A stretch of 64,000 nt of DNA, from NCBI RefSeq assembly GCF_030247195.1, contig NC_080671.1, positions 428,234,539 to 428,298,538 of the forward strand, in the 5' to 3' direction. Position 1 is the stretch's first letter, and every line of letters begins with the position of its first letter. This document shows, piece after piece, positions 11,052 to 22,300 of this stretch. The position numbers were made by a program, and so were the translations under genes. This stretch comes from Topomyia yanbarensis. Taxonomy: Eukaryota > Arthropoda > Insecta > Diptera > Culicidae. The notes beneath the pieces were generated by a model, which saw nothing but the letters and a program-made list of their open reading frames with translations, had not been told where the DNA came from and ran no database searches.

Positions 11052-11145
11052 GTGTCTGATTGGTTTGAAGTAGTTAATCCTACCGACTAAACTTAAGCCT
11101 CTTGTACCTTACCATCCTCATCCATCTTGGGCGCCACCGTTTCAC
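11052..11145. repeat. Dispersed repeat shared with 62030-62115
   Basis: The stretch from GATTGGTTTGAAGTAGTTA to the CACCGTT end aligns over about 85 bp with 62030-62115 (roughly 75% identity by eye), in the same orientation. The MITE at 10889-11049 is inserted just upstream. Confidence 0.65.
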
Positions 11146-11319
11146 CGTAAAAACATTGTTCCTAAAATCGTGAATAAAATACCATGAATTCTGCAGCATC
11201 CACGTTTTTACGTTATGGAAACAAGGCTTTGAACAAAAATCGTGTGCTTTATAATTATGTTCAATTTTCCTTCAGGAACACCCTCATAACGCTTTTATTA
11301 GTGGATATAATTGTTTTAA

Positions 11320-11710
11320 TTTAGTCACGACTTACCATTCATGCACCTGAAATAGTTCACAAAATCATGAAATATTATTCATGTATCCGTGAACTCGTTC
11401 ATGATTCCTAGTATAATATTCACGACTGACCATGCGTACCCGTGAAATAAATCACAAAACTATAAAATATTATTCATGTCGTGAACTGATTCATTTTATC
11501 TAGTATAATAGTCACAAGATATCATTCGTGCTTGTGAAATAGTTCACAAAGCCACAACATATTATTCATGTAATCGTAAACAGGTTCATGATTTCTAATA
11601 TATTAGTCACGATTCAATATCCGTGCTCGTGAAATGCTTCCCAAGTTCATTACATGTTATTCATGTGCTCGTGAACTGGTTCATGATATCTAGTACATGA
11701 CCTACTTTGC
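11320..11710. repeat. Tandem repeat, ~95-bp unit, 4 copies
   Basis: The phrase GTGAAATAGTTCACAAA...ATTATTCATG...CGTGAACTNGTTCATGAT recurs with its ATTATTC core near 11371, 11466, 11560 and 11653. Units are about 75% identical and contain short inverted pairs (GTGAA/TTCAC and CATGA/TCATG). Confidence 0.8.
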
Positions 11711-11859
11711 GTGAAAATATCCCTAATCATATTCAATCTCATGGAACAGCTGCTAGAGACCAAGAATAGCTACGAGCTGTAGATACAAAAAAACTATTAG
11801 GACCTCGAACATCACTATTCATTTGATACGGTTTTGTGTGATGTCTGGATAAAAAACGA

Positions 11860-12560
11860 AAACTGCGCTGAATGCCAAAAATCGTGCTCGTGATATAGTT
11901 TACAGAACAAGATACCGCGAACCAGTCACACTTTTATGATCCAGTTCACCTTGTCACGTTACTCCGAGTAAAAAACCGATAGTAACCAAAAAATAACAGA
12001 TCGCGATAAAGCGAAGATAAATTACGAATACCTCGATGAAACTGCTGATATCATGCCACATTACTCCACGTGTCAAATTCGAAAGAGTTAGAATAAAATA
12101 TAACGATAAGCTGAACAGAAATTACAAAAATCGTAACTAAGGATCTGAAATCACAAACATGAATCACACAACTCGTGATAAAAATATCAAAAATCGTCAT
12201 TAAGATCCTGAAATCATGAACATAAATAAGCATGAATCCCTACTTGTGACTAAAATATCACAACAACATTAACAGAAATTATGAAACCCATGACAAAGTT
12301 CCTGCAATCATGGACATAAATCACATTACTTGTGATGGAAATATTCCAAATCGTGATTAGGATCCTGAAATTATGAATCACTTTACTCATGGCTGCAATA
12401 TCACGATAACGTGAATAGACATTACGAAAATCGCGAATAAGATCCTGAAATCATGACCATAGATCCCGCCACTCTGACATAAAAATCAGATAGTAAACTC
12501 ATGAATAAAATAGCACGATAACGTGATAAGAAATCACAAAAATCGGGGATTAGCTCCAGA
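11860..12560. repeat. Degenerate tandem repeats rich in GATCCTGAAATCATGA and CGTGAT
   Basis: GATCCTGAAATCATGA or close variants recur at about 12142, 12204, 12297, 12360 and 12444, separated by variable blocks with ATCACGATAACGTGA. Period varies from about 63 to 110 bp. The vocabulary (CGTGA, TCATGA) overlaps that of the 95-bp array just upstream, so both may come from one ancestral element. Confidence 0.65.
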
Positions 12561-14034
12561 AATCATAAAAATTGCTTGACTGTCGATTGTGTATTCCCAA
12601 ATTAAGAACAACTCAAAAACAAAAACTAAACATGTCCAGCTAGCAACAGTAAGCCAACCAAGCATTCACATCTAACGCCATGTATATAGTCGGGGCGAAC
12701 TAGTTTTGTGGAAACACATGAATTTTCATGAATTTATGAACGGATTTCTTCCGTGTAGGCACTACTTCAGATGGGTCTGATTCAGAATTTGATTGCGATT
12801 CCGATTGTAATGCTGATTTTGATTCTGTTCTATTCATGTTCATATTTCCGTTAAGTTTCTTTTTCTGTTTGTGTATCTATTTCCAGCACTCGTTCTGCCA
12901 GAAAAACTCAAGCTTCAAAATCCCAATATGCAAATCACGCCGTTCCAAGATTTCAGCTACTAGCCGCATCCTCATGTTTATCAGCATCGAGGACGGCTGG
13001 GCTAAGAAACGTAAGACGATTTGCTTGTAATTTGCAACATATATCTTCTCTCGTTAGAGTCACGATAGCGCCGCTAGACGGCAGAAGGAAGACATACCGC
13101 TTCCGATTGCGGAAACGATGGCTGCACAGCACTCCTGCCGGCTTCAATAAATTCACACCGTTTCAAAGTGTCCCCAACTACTGTACCTACCTTTTGTCAC
13201 CGAGTTGCGAAGAAACGGCACACTCGACAGAACCGTAGAACCTGCCTGCATTCGAGAAGATCGTTCACATCATGTTGAATGCGGCCTGATGGAAAGACCT
13301 CAACTTAGACCTAGACCCGGACTCAACCTCAAGGCTTCCATGCAGCAGCAAATCGTTTAGCACAAGGTAATTGCGCTTCGGAAGCACGTTTAAGAATAAA
13401 AGGACACTAATAGGATTGTCTATGTGTGTGTGTGCCACAGTGGTTTGTCTCCTACAAGGACGATAAGTACCATGCCTGAGATGCAATTTCTTTTGATGCT
13501 GACAAAGGAGAAACTGGACAAAGGCACTGCGTTGTGACTATTGATAAGGAATAGGAGAACATTTAATTAAATAATTGTTAATTAGTAATAAACAACATTT
13601 CGAGAGCCAGTTGTCTACGAGACGGTTTTCTCTTTCAGTCCCTTGTTGGTCATTTTTCTGTTTCTCAAAATAGAATTTCTATAGAAATCATTGAACTCAA
13701 TAACGAATTAATCACTTCTTCCAGCAAACAACCTCATTTGCCAGTGCCCGTCTATAATCGGTCAATCACTATTCATCTTGCCGATTTTCCCTGGAATCAT
13801 TCATCAATTTCCCACCAACAAATAAAACCTCCATTCCATCACCCCCAACCAACAACTTTCGCAACCGAAGCACGGTCTGAAACCATCTGCGAAAACCACT
13901 CCATCGATACGATTATCTTTGACCACAATCGTAGGATAAGCGCCACTCCGTCCCACCCGCTTTCCGACCCCCTCGCAGCAAGATTAATGCGTAAGCAAAT
14001 GCGGAGAAAAGAAATAACGATGCCCGATACTTAC
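12561..14034. other. Unassigned DNA, probably intronic
   Basis: No exon is firmly supported. A plus-strand acceptor-like tract ends at 12885 (TCTATTTCCAG) ahead of a 117-codon open frame, but no homology is recognised. If the gene model with exons at 14035 and 29999 is right, this is the start of the next intron of that gene. Confidence 0.4.
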
Positions 14035-14262
14035 CGCAATCAAACTGCTGCTGATCGATTCCTGGCCGCGACCGGAGCTTTTGAAATGTTCAATCACCTC
14101 CCACTTGGGCTTCTTGGGAGAGCTAACCTCGTGTACCACTGGCATTGAATGGGCCGGGGAAGCACTTTCCAGTTCTAGCGTCACGTTGGTCTGCTCCGGG
14201 GGTGTCTGCCGGAGCGAGGAACAGCGGCGGGCGAATTTGTTCTTTCGCAGGTTGGCAAAGTC
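14035..14262 (-). CDS. Internal protein-coding exon of an unidentified host gene, 76 codons
   Basis: On the minus strand a pyrimidine tract and acceptor (CACCCTACCCTTCCAG) precede GACTTTGCCAACCTGCG, and the exon closes with GATTGCG followed by a consensus donor GTAAGTATC. The exon is 228 bp, phase 0 at both ends, open throughout, and much richer in GC than its surroundings. It encodes DFANLRKNKFARRCSSLRQT near the start and KKPKWEVIEHFKSSGRGQES near the end. The middle is rich in Ser, Pro and Glu, so it looks like a disordered, basic, phosphorylatable linker rather than a folded domain. I do not recognise the family. Lack of stops, good splice sites and codon-like composition make a real exon likely. 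Transcript evidence is needed to place it in a gene. Confidence 0.72.
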
Positions 14263-14325
14263 CTGGAAGGGTAGGGTGGAAACATTGACCGTTGATTATT
14301 CGAACAATTAATTATAATCTAGTGC

Positions 14326-14900
14326 AAAAGAACGGAGAATTGGATGAAAAGACGAGCAAAATGACAAAAGAACAGAAGAACGGAGAAAAAAACTGAACAA
14401 CAAATGTAAAGAAACAACAACAAAATCAACAGAACCGAAGAACAAAAAAAAACGATGAACAAAAGAAGAGAAAAATCTAAAAACAAAAGAACCAAAGAAA
14501 AAATAACAACAAAGGATTCAGAAGAACGGAAAAATAGATAAATTAAAGAACAGAGGAATAGAAGAACGGAAAAATAGAAGAACAGAAAAACAGAAAAACG
14601 AAAGAACAAAAGAACGAGATAATCAAAAGACTGAGCCTTAGAATAACAGAAATAAAGAACAGAAGTTCAGAAGAATGAAAAAATAGAAGAACGCAAGTAG
14701 AGGAAAAAAAGAAAAAAAGAACGGAAAAACTGCGACCAAAGTTCAGAAAAACAGAAGAAAAAACCGAAGTTCGAAAAAAAAACAAAAGAATAAAGAAAAA
14801 AGAACAAAAGAAAAGTAAGAATAAAAGAACAAAAAATAAATAAAAGAATACGAGAATAAAAGAGTAAAAGAATAAAAATAATAAAAAAATAAAGGTCTAA
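14326..14900. repeat. Degenerate flank of the octamer satellite
   Basis: A-rich DNA with scattered AAAGAACAGAAGAAC strings becomes steadily more regular from left to right. It looks like the diverged edge of the array that follows. The long minus-strand open frames here, rich in F, L, S and C, are artefacts of the repeat. Confidence 0.8.
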
Positions 14901-16350
14901 AAGCATAAAAGATTAAGAGAATAAAAGAATAAAATAATAAAAAATAAGATAACCAAAAGAATAAAAGAACTAGAGAATAAAAAAATAAAAGAATAAAAGA
15001 ATAAAGGAATAAAAGAATAAAAGAATAAAAGAATAAAAGAATAAAAGAATAAAAGAATAAAAGAATAAAAGAATAAAAGAATAAAAGAATAAAAGAATAC
15101 AAGAATAAAAGAATAAAAGAATAAAAGAATAAAAGAATAAAAGAATAAAAGAATAAAAGAACAAAAGAATAAAAGAATAAAAGAATAAAAGAACAAAAGA
15201 ACAAAAGAACAAAAGAACAAAAGAACAAAAGAACAAAAGAACAGAAGAACAGAAGAACAGAAGAACAGAAGAACAGAAGAACAGAAGAACAGAAGAACAG
15301 AAGAACAGAAGAACAGAAGAACAGAAGAACAGAAGAACAGAAGAACAGAAGACTAGAAGAACAGAAGAACAGAAGAACAGAAGAACAGAAGAACAGAAGA
15401 ACAGAAGAACAGAAGAACAGAAGAACAGAAGAACAGAAGAACAGAAGAACAGAAGAACAGAAGAACAGAAGAACAGAAGAACAGAAGAACAGAAGAACAG
15501 AAGAACAGAAGAACAGAAGAACAGAAGAACAGAAGAACAGAAGAACAGAAGACTAGAAGAACAGAAGAACAGAAGAACAGAAGAACAGAAGAACAGAAGA
15601 ACATAAAAACAGAAGAACATAAAAACAGAAGAACAGAAGAACAGAAGAACAGAAGAACAGAAGAACAGAAGAACAGAAGAACAGAAGAACAGAAGAACAG
15701 AAGAACAGAAGAACAGAAGAACAGAAGAACAGAAGAACAGAAGAACAGAAGAACAGAAGAACAGAAGAACAGAAGAACAGAAGAACAGAAGAACAGAAGA
15801 ACAGAAGAACAGAAGAACAGAAGAACAGAAGAACAGAAGAACAGAAGAACAGAAGAACAGAAGAACAGAAGAACAGAAGAACAGAAGAACAGAAGAACAG
15901 AAGAACAGAAGAACAGAAGAACAGAAGAACAGAAGAACAGAAGAACAGAAGAACAGAAGAACAGAAGAACAGAAGAACAGAAGAACAGAAGAACAGAAGA
16001 ACAGAAGAACAGAAGAACAGAAGAACAGAAGAACAGAAGAACAGAAGAACAGAAGAACAGAAGAACAGAAGAACAGAAGAACAGAAGAACAGAAGAACAG
16101 AAGAACAGAAGAACAGAAGAACAGAAGAACAGAAGAACAGAAGAACAGAAGAACAGAAGAACAAAAGAACAAAAGAACAGAAGAACAGAAGAACAGAAGA
16201 ACAGAAGAGCAGAAGAACAGAAGAACAGAAGAACAGAAGAACAGAAGAACAGAAGAACAGAAGAGCAGAAGAACAGAAGAACAGAAGAACAGAAGAACAA
16301 AAGAACAAAAGAACAAAAGAACAAAAGAACAAAAGAACAGAAGAACAGAA
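14901..16350. repeat. Satellite with 8-bp unit: AAAAGAAT, then AAAAGAAC, then AGAAGAAC
   Basis: About 180 tandem octamers. AAAAGAAT dominates to about 15,190, AAAAGAAC follows to about 15,240, and AGAAGAAC fills the rest with a short return to AAAAGAAC near 16,163 and 16,300-16,338. Variant units are duplicated at a distance: GACTAG occurs at 15351 and at 15551, exactly 25 units apart, which suggests block duplication. One strand is purine-rich throughout. Because 24 nt is three octamers and eight codons, all minus-strand frames stay open and spell an LLFFCSSV octapeptide repeat; this is not evidence of a gene. Confidence 0.97.
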
Positions 16351-19300
16351 ATCGTTAAATCGTTAAATCGTTAAATCGTTAAATCGTTAAATCGTTAAAT
16401 CGTTAAATCGTTAAATCGTTAAATCGTTAAATCGTTAAATCGTTAAATCGTTAAATCGTTAAATCGTTAAATCGTTAAATCGTTAAATCGTTAAATCGTT
16501 AAATCGTTAAATCGTTAAATCGTTAAATCGTTAAATCGTTAAATCGTTAAATCGTTAAATCGTTAAATCGTTAAATCGTTAAATCGTTAAATCGTTAAAT
16601 CGTTAAATCGTTAAATCGTTAAATCGTTAAATCGTTAAATCGTTAAATCGTTAAATCGTTAAATCGTTAAATCGTTAAATCGTTAAATCGTTAAATCGTC
16701 AAATCGTCAAATCGTTAAATCGTTAAATCGTTAAATCGTTAAATCGTTAAATCGTTAAATCGTTAAATCGTTAAATCGTTAAATCGTTAAATCGTTAAAT
16801 CGTTAAATCGTTAAATCGTTAAATCGTTAAATCGTTAAATCGTTAAATCGTTAAATCGTTAAATCGTTAAATCGTTAAATCGTTAAATCGTTAAATCGTT
16901 AAATCGTTAAATCGTTAAATCGTTAAATCGTTAAATCGTTAAATCGTTAAATCGTTAAATCGTTAAATCGTTAAATCGTTAAATCGTTAAATCGTTAAAT
17001 CGTTAAATCGTTAAATCGTTAAATCGTTAAATCGTTAAATCGTTAAATCGTTAAATCGTTAAATCGTTAAATCGTTAAATCGTTAAATCGTTAAATCGTT
17101 AAATCGTTAAATCGTTAAATCGTTAAATCGTTAAATCGTTAAATCGTTAAATCGTTAAATCGTTAAATCGTTAAATCGTTAAATCGTTAAATCGTTAAAT
17201 CGTTAAATCGTTAAATCGTTAAATCGTTAAATCGTTAAATCGTTAAATCGTTAAATCGTTAAATCGTTAAATCGTTAAATCGTTAAATCGTTAAATCGTT
17301 AAATCGTTAAATCGTTAAATCGTTAAATCGTTAAATCGTTAAATCGTTAAATCGTTAAATCGTTAAATCGTTAAATCGTTAAATCGTTAAATCGTTAAAT
17401 CGTTAAATCGTTAAATCGTTAAATCGTTAAATCGTTAAATCGTTAAATCGTTAAATCGTTAAATCGTTAAATCGTTAAATCGTTAAATCGTTAAATCGTT
17501 AAATCGTTAAATCGTTAAATCGTTAAATCGTTAAATCGTTAAATCGTTAAATCGTTAAATCGTTAAATCGTTAAATCGTTAAATCGTTAAATCGTTAAAT
17601 CGTTAAATCGTTAAATCGTTAAATCGTTAAATCGTTAAATCGTTAAATCGTTAAATCGTTAAATCGTTAAATCGTTAAATCGTTAAATCGTTAAATCGTT
17701 AAATCGTTAAATCGTTAAATCGTTAAATCGTTAAATCGTTAAATCGTTAAATCGTTAAATCGTTAAATCGTTAAATCGTTAAATCGTTAAATCGTTAAAT
17801 CGTTAAATCGTTAAATCGTTAAATCGTTAAATCGTTAAATCGTTAAATCGTTAAATCGTTAAATCGTTAAATCGTTAAATCGTTAAATCGTTAAATCGTT
17901 AAATCGTTAAATCGTTAAATCGTTAAATCGTTAAATCGTCAAATCGTTAAATCGTTAAATCGTTAAATCGTTAAATCGTTAAATCGTTAAATCGTTAAAT
18001 CGTTAAATCGTTAAATCGTTAAATCGTTAAATCGTTAAATCGTTAAATCGTTAAATCGTTAAATCGTTAAATCGTTAAATCGTTAAATCGTTAAATCGTT
18101 AAATCGTTAAATCGTTAAATCGTTAAATCGTTAAATCGTTAAATCGTTAAATCGTTAAATCGTTAAATCGTTAAATCGTTAAATCGTTAAATCGTTAAAT
18201 CGTTAAATCGTTAAATCGTTAAATCGTTAAATCGTTAAATCGTTAAATCGTTAAATCGTTAAATCGTTAAATCGTTAAATCGTTAAATCGTTAAATCGTT
18301 AAATCGTTAAATCGTTAAATCGTTAAATCGTTAAATCGTTAAATCGTTAAATCGTTAAATCGTTAAATCGTTAAATCGTTAAATCGTTAAATCGTTAAAT
18401 CGTTAAATCGTTAAATCGTTAAATCGTTAAATCGTTAAATCGTTAAATCGTTAAATCGTTAAATCGTTAAATCGTTAAATCGTTAAATCGTTAAATCGTT
18501 AAATCGTTAAATCGTTAAATCGTTAAATCGTTAAATCGTTAAATCGTTAAATCGTTAAATCGTTAAATCGTTAAATCGTTAAATCGTTAAATCGTTAAAT
18601 CGTTAAATCGTTAAATCGTTAAATCGTTAAATCGTTAAATCGTTAAATCGTTAAATCGTTAAATCGTTAAATCGTTAAATCGTTAAATCGTTAAATCGTT
18701 AAATCGTTAAATCGGTTAAATCGTTAAATCGTTAAATCGTTAAATCGTTAAATCGTTAAATCGTTAAATCGTTAAATCGTTAAATCGTTAAATCGTTAAA
18801 TCGTTAAATCGTTAAATCGTTAAATCGTTAAATCGTTAAATCGTTAAATCGTTAAATCGTTAAATCGTTAAATCGTTAAATCGTTAAATCGTTAAATCGT
18901 TAAATCGTTAAATCGTTAAATCGTTAAATCGTTAAATCGTTAAATCGTTAAATCGTTAAATCGTTAAATCGTTAAATCGTTAAATCGTTAAATCGTTAAA
19001 TCGTTAAATCGTTAAATCGTTAAATCGTTAAATCGTTAAATCGTTAAATCGTTAAATCGTTAAATCGTTAAATCGTTAAATCGTTAAATCGTTAAATCGT
19101 TAAATCGTTAAATCGTTAAATCGTTAAATCGTTAAATCGTTAAATCGTTAAATCGTTAAATCGTTAAATCGTTAAATCGTTAAATCGTTAAATCGTTAAA
19201 TCGTTAAATCGTTAAATCGTTAAATCGTTAAATCGTTAAATCGTTAAATCGTTAAATCGTTAAATCGTTAAATCGTTAAATCGTTAAATCGTTAAATCGT

Positions 19301-22300
19301 TAAATCGTTAAATCGTTAAATCGTTAAATCGTTAAATCGTTAAATCGTTAAATCGTTAAATCGTTAAATCGTTAAATCGTTAAATCGTTAAATCGTTAAA
19401 TCGTTAAATCGTTAAATCGTTAAATCGTTAAATCGTTAAATCGTTAAATCGTTAAATCGTTAAATCGTTAAATCGTTAAATCGTTAAATCGTTAAATCGT
19501 TAAATCGTTAAATCGTTAAATCGTTAAATCGTTAAATCGTTAAATCGTTAAATCGTTAAATCGTTAAATCGTTAAATCGTTAAATCGTTAAATCGTTAAA
19601 TCGTTAAATCGTTAAATCGTTAAATCGTTAAATCGTTAAATCGTTAAATCGTTAAATCGTTAAATCGTTAAATCGTTAAATCGTTAAATCGTTAAATCGT
19701 TAAATCGTTAAATCGTTAAATCGTTAAATCGTTAAATCGTTAAATCGTTAAATCGTTAAATCGTTAAATCGTTAAATCGTTAAATCGTTAAATCGTTAAA
19801 TCGTTAAATCGTTAAATCGTTAAATCGTTAAATCGTTAAATCGTTAAATCGTTAAATCGTTAAATCGTTAAATCGTTAAATCGTTAAATCGTTAAATCGT
19901 TAAATCGTTAAATCGTTAAATCGTTAAATCGTTAAATCGTTAAATCGTTAAATCGTTAAATCGTTAAATCGTTAAATCGTTAAATCGTTAAATCGTTAAA
20001 TCGTTAAATCGTTAAATCGTTAAATCGTTAAATCGTTAAATCGTTAAATCGTTAAATCGTTAAATCGTTAAATCGTTAAATCGTTAAATCGTTAAATCGT
20101 TAAATCGTTAAATCGTTAAATCGTTAAATCGTTAAATCGTTAAATCGTTAAATCGTTAAATCGTTAAATCGTTAAATCGTTAAATCGTTAAATCGTTAAA
20201 TCGTTAAATCGTTAAATCGTTAAATCGTTAAATCGTTAAATCGTTAAATCGTTAAATCGTTAAATCGTTAAATCGTTAAATCGTTAAATCGTTAAATCGT
20301 TAAATCGTTAAATCGTTAAATCGTTAAATCGTTAAATCGTTAAATCGTTAAATCGTTAAATCGTTAAATCGTTAAATCGTTAAATCGTTAAATCGTTAAA
20401 TCGTTAAATCGTTAAATCGTTAAATCGTTAAATCGTTAAATCGTTAAATCGTTAAATCGTTAAATCGTTAAATCGTTAAATCGTTAAATCGTTAAATCGT
20501 TAAATCGTTAAATCGTTAAATCGTTAAATCGTTAAATCGTTAAATCGTTAAATCGTTAAATCGTTAAATCGTTAAATCGTTAAATCGTTAAATCGTTAAA
20601 TCGTTAAATCGTTAAATCGTTAAATCGTTAAATCGTTAAATCGTTAAATCGTTAAATCGTTAAATCGTTAAATCGTTAAATCGTTAAATCGTTAAATCGT
20701 TAAATCGTTAAATCGTTAAATCGTTAAATCGTTAAATCGTTAAATCGTTAAATCGTTAAATCGTTAAATCGTTAAATCGTTAAATCGTTAAATCGTTAAA
20801 TCGTTAAATCGTTAAATCGTTAAATCGTTAAATCGTTAAATCGTTAAATCGTTAAATCGTTAAATCGTTAAATCGTTAAATCGTTAAATCGTTAAATCGT
20901 TAAATCGTTAAATCGTTAAATCGTTAAATCGTTAAATCGTTAAATCGTTAAATCGTTAAATCGTTAAATCGTTAAATCGTTAAATCGTTAAATCGTTAAA
21001 TCGTTAAATCGTTAAATCGTTAAATCGTTAAATCGTTAAATCGTTAAATCGTTAAATCGTTAAATCGTTAAATCGTTAAATCGTTAAATCGTTAAATCGT
21101 TAAATCGTTAAATCGTTAAATCGTTAAATCGTTAAATCGTTAAATCGTTAAATCGTTAAATCGTTAAATCGTTAAATCGTTAAATCGTTAAATCGTTAAA
21201 TCGTTAAATCGTTAAATCGTTAAATCGTTAAATCGTTAAATCGTTAAATCGTTAAATCGTTAAATCGTTAAATCGTTAAATCGTTAAATCGTTAAATCGT
21301 TAAATCGTTAAATCGTTAAATCGTTAAATCGTTAAATCGTTAAATCGTTAAATCGTTAAATCGTTAAATCGTTAAATCGTTAAATCGTTAAATCGTTAAA
21401 TCGTTAAATCGTTAAATCGTTAAATCGTTAAATCGTTAAATCGTAAATCGTTAAATCGTTAAATCGTTAAATCGTTAAATCGTTAAATCGTTAAATCGTT
21501 AAATCGTTAAATCGTTAAATCGTTAAATCGTTAAATCGTTAAATCGTTAAATCGTTAAATCGTTAAATCGTTAATCGTTAAATCGTTAAATCGTTAAATC
21601 GTTAAATCGTTAAATCGTTAAATCGTTAAATCGTTAAATCGTTAAATCGTTAAATCGTTAAATCGTTAAATCGTTAAATCGTTAAATCGTTAAATCGTTA
21701 AATCGTTAAATCGTTAAATCGTTAAATCGTTAAATCGTTAAATCGTTAAATCGTTATAAATCGTTAAATCGTTAAATCGTTAAATCGTTAAATCGTTAAA
21801 TCGTTAAATCGTTAAATCGTTAAATCGTTAAATCGTTAAATCGTTAAATCGTTAAATCGTTAAATCGTTAAATCGTTAAATCGTTAAATCGTTAAATCGT
21901 TAAATCGTTAAATCGTTAAATCGTTAAATCGTTAAATCGTTAAATCGTTAAATCGTTAAATCGTTAAATCGTTAAATCGTTAAATCGTTAAATCGTTAAA
22001 TCGTTAAATCGTTAAATCGTTAAATCGTTAAATCGTTAAATCGTTAAATCGTTAAATCGTTAAATCGTTAAATCGTTAAATCGTTAAATCGTTAAATCGT
22101 TAAATCGTTAAATCGTTAAATCGTTAAATCGTTAAATCGTTAAATCGTTAAATCGTTAAATCGTTAAATCGTTAAATCGTTAAATCGTTAAATCGTTAAA
22201 TCGTTAAATCGTTAAATCGTTAAATCGTTAAATCGTTAAATCGTTAAATCGTTAAATCGTTAAATCGTTAAATCGTTAAATCGTTAAATCGTTAAATCGT

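Noticed and set aside
12886..13238. Plus-strand open frame after an acceptor-like tract
   Set aside because: Open for 117 codons, but no recognised homology, no clear donor, and the neighbouring candidate gene is on the other strand.
13265..13486. Minus-strand 73-codon frame as a possible last exon of the candidate gene
   Set aside because: No acceptor with a good pyrimidine tract was found and no family was recognised.
14319..16332. Long minus-strand open frames (up to 448 codons) rich in F, L, C and S
   Set aside because: They are translations of the 8-bp satellite; every frame is open and there is no start context, domain or non-repetitive part.
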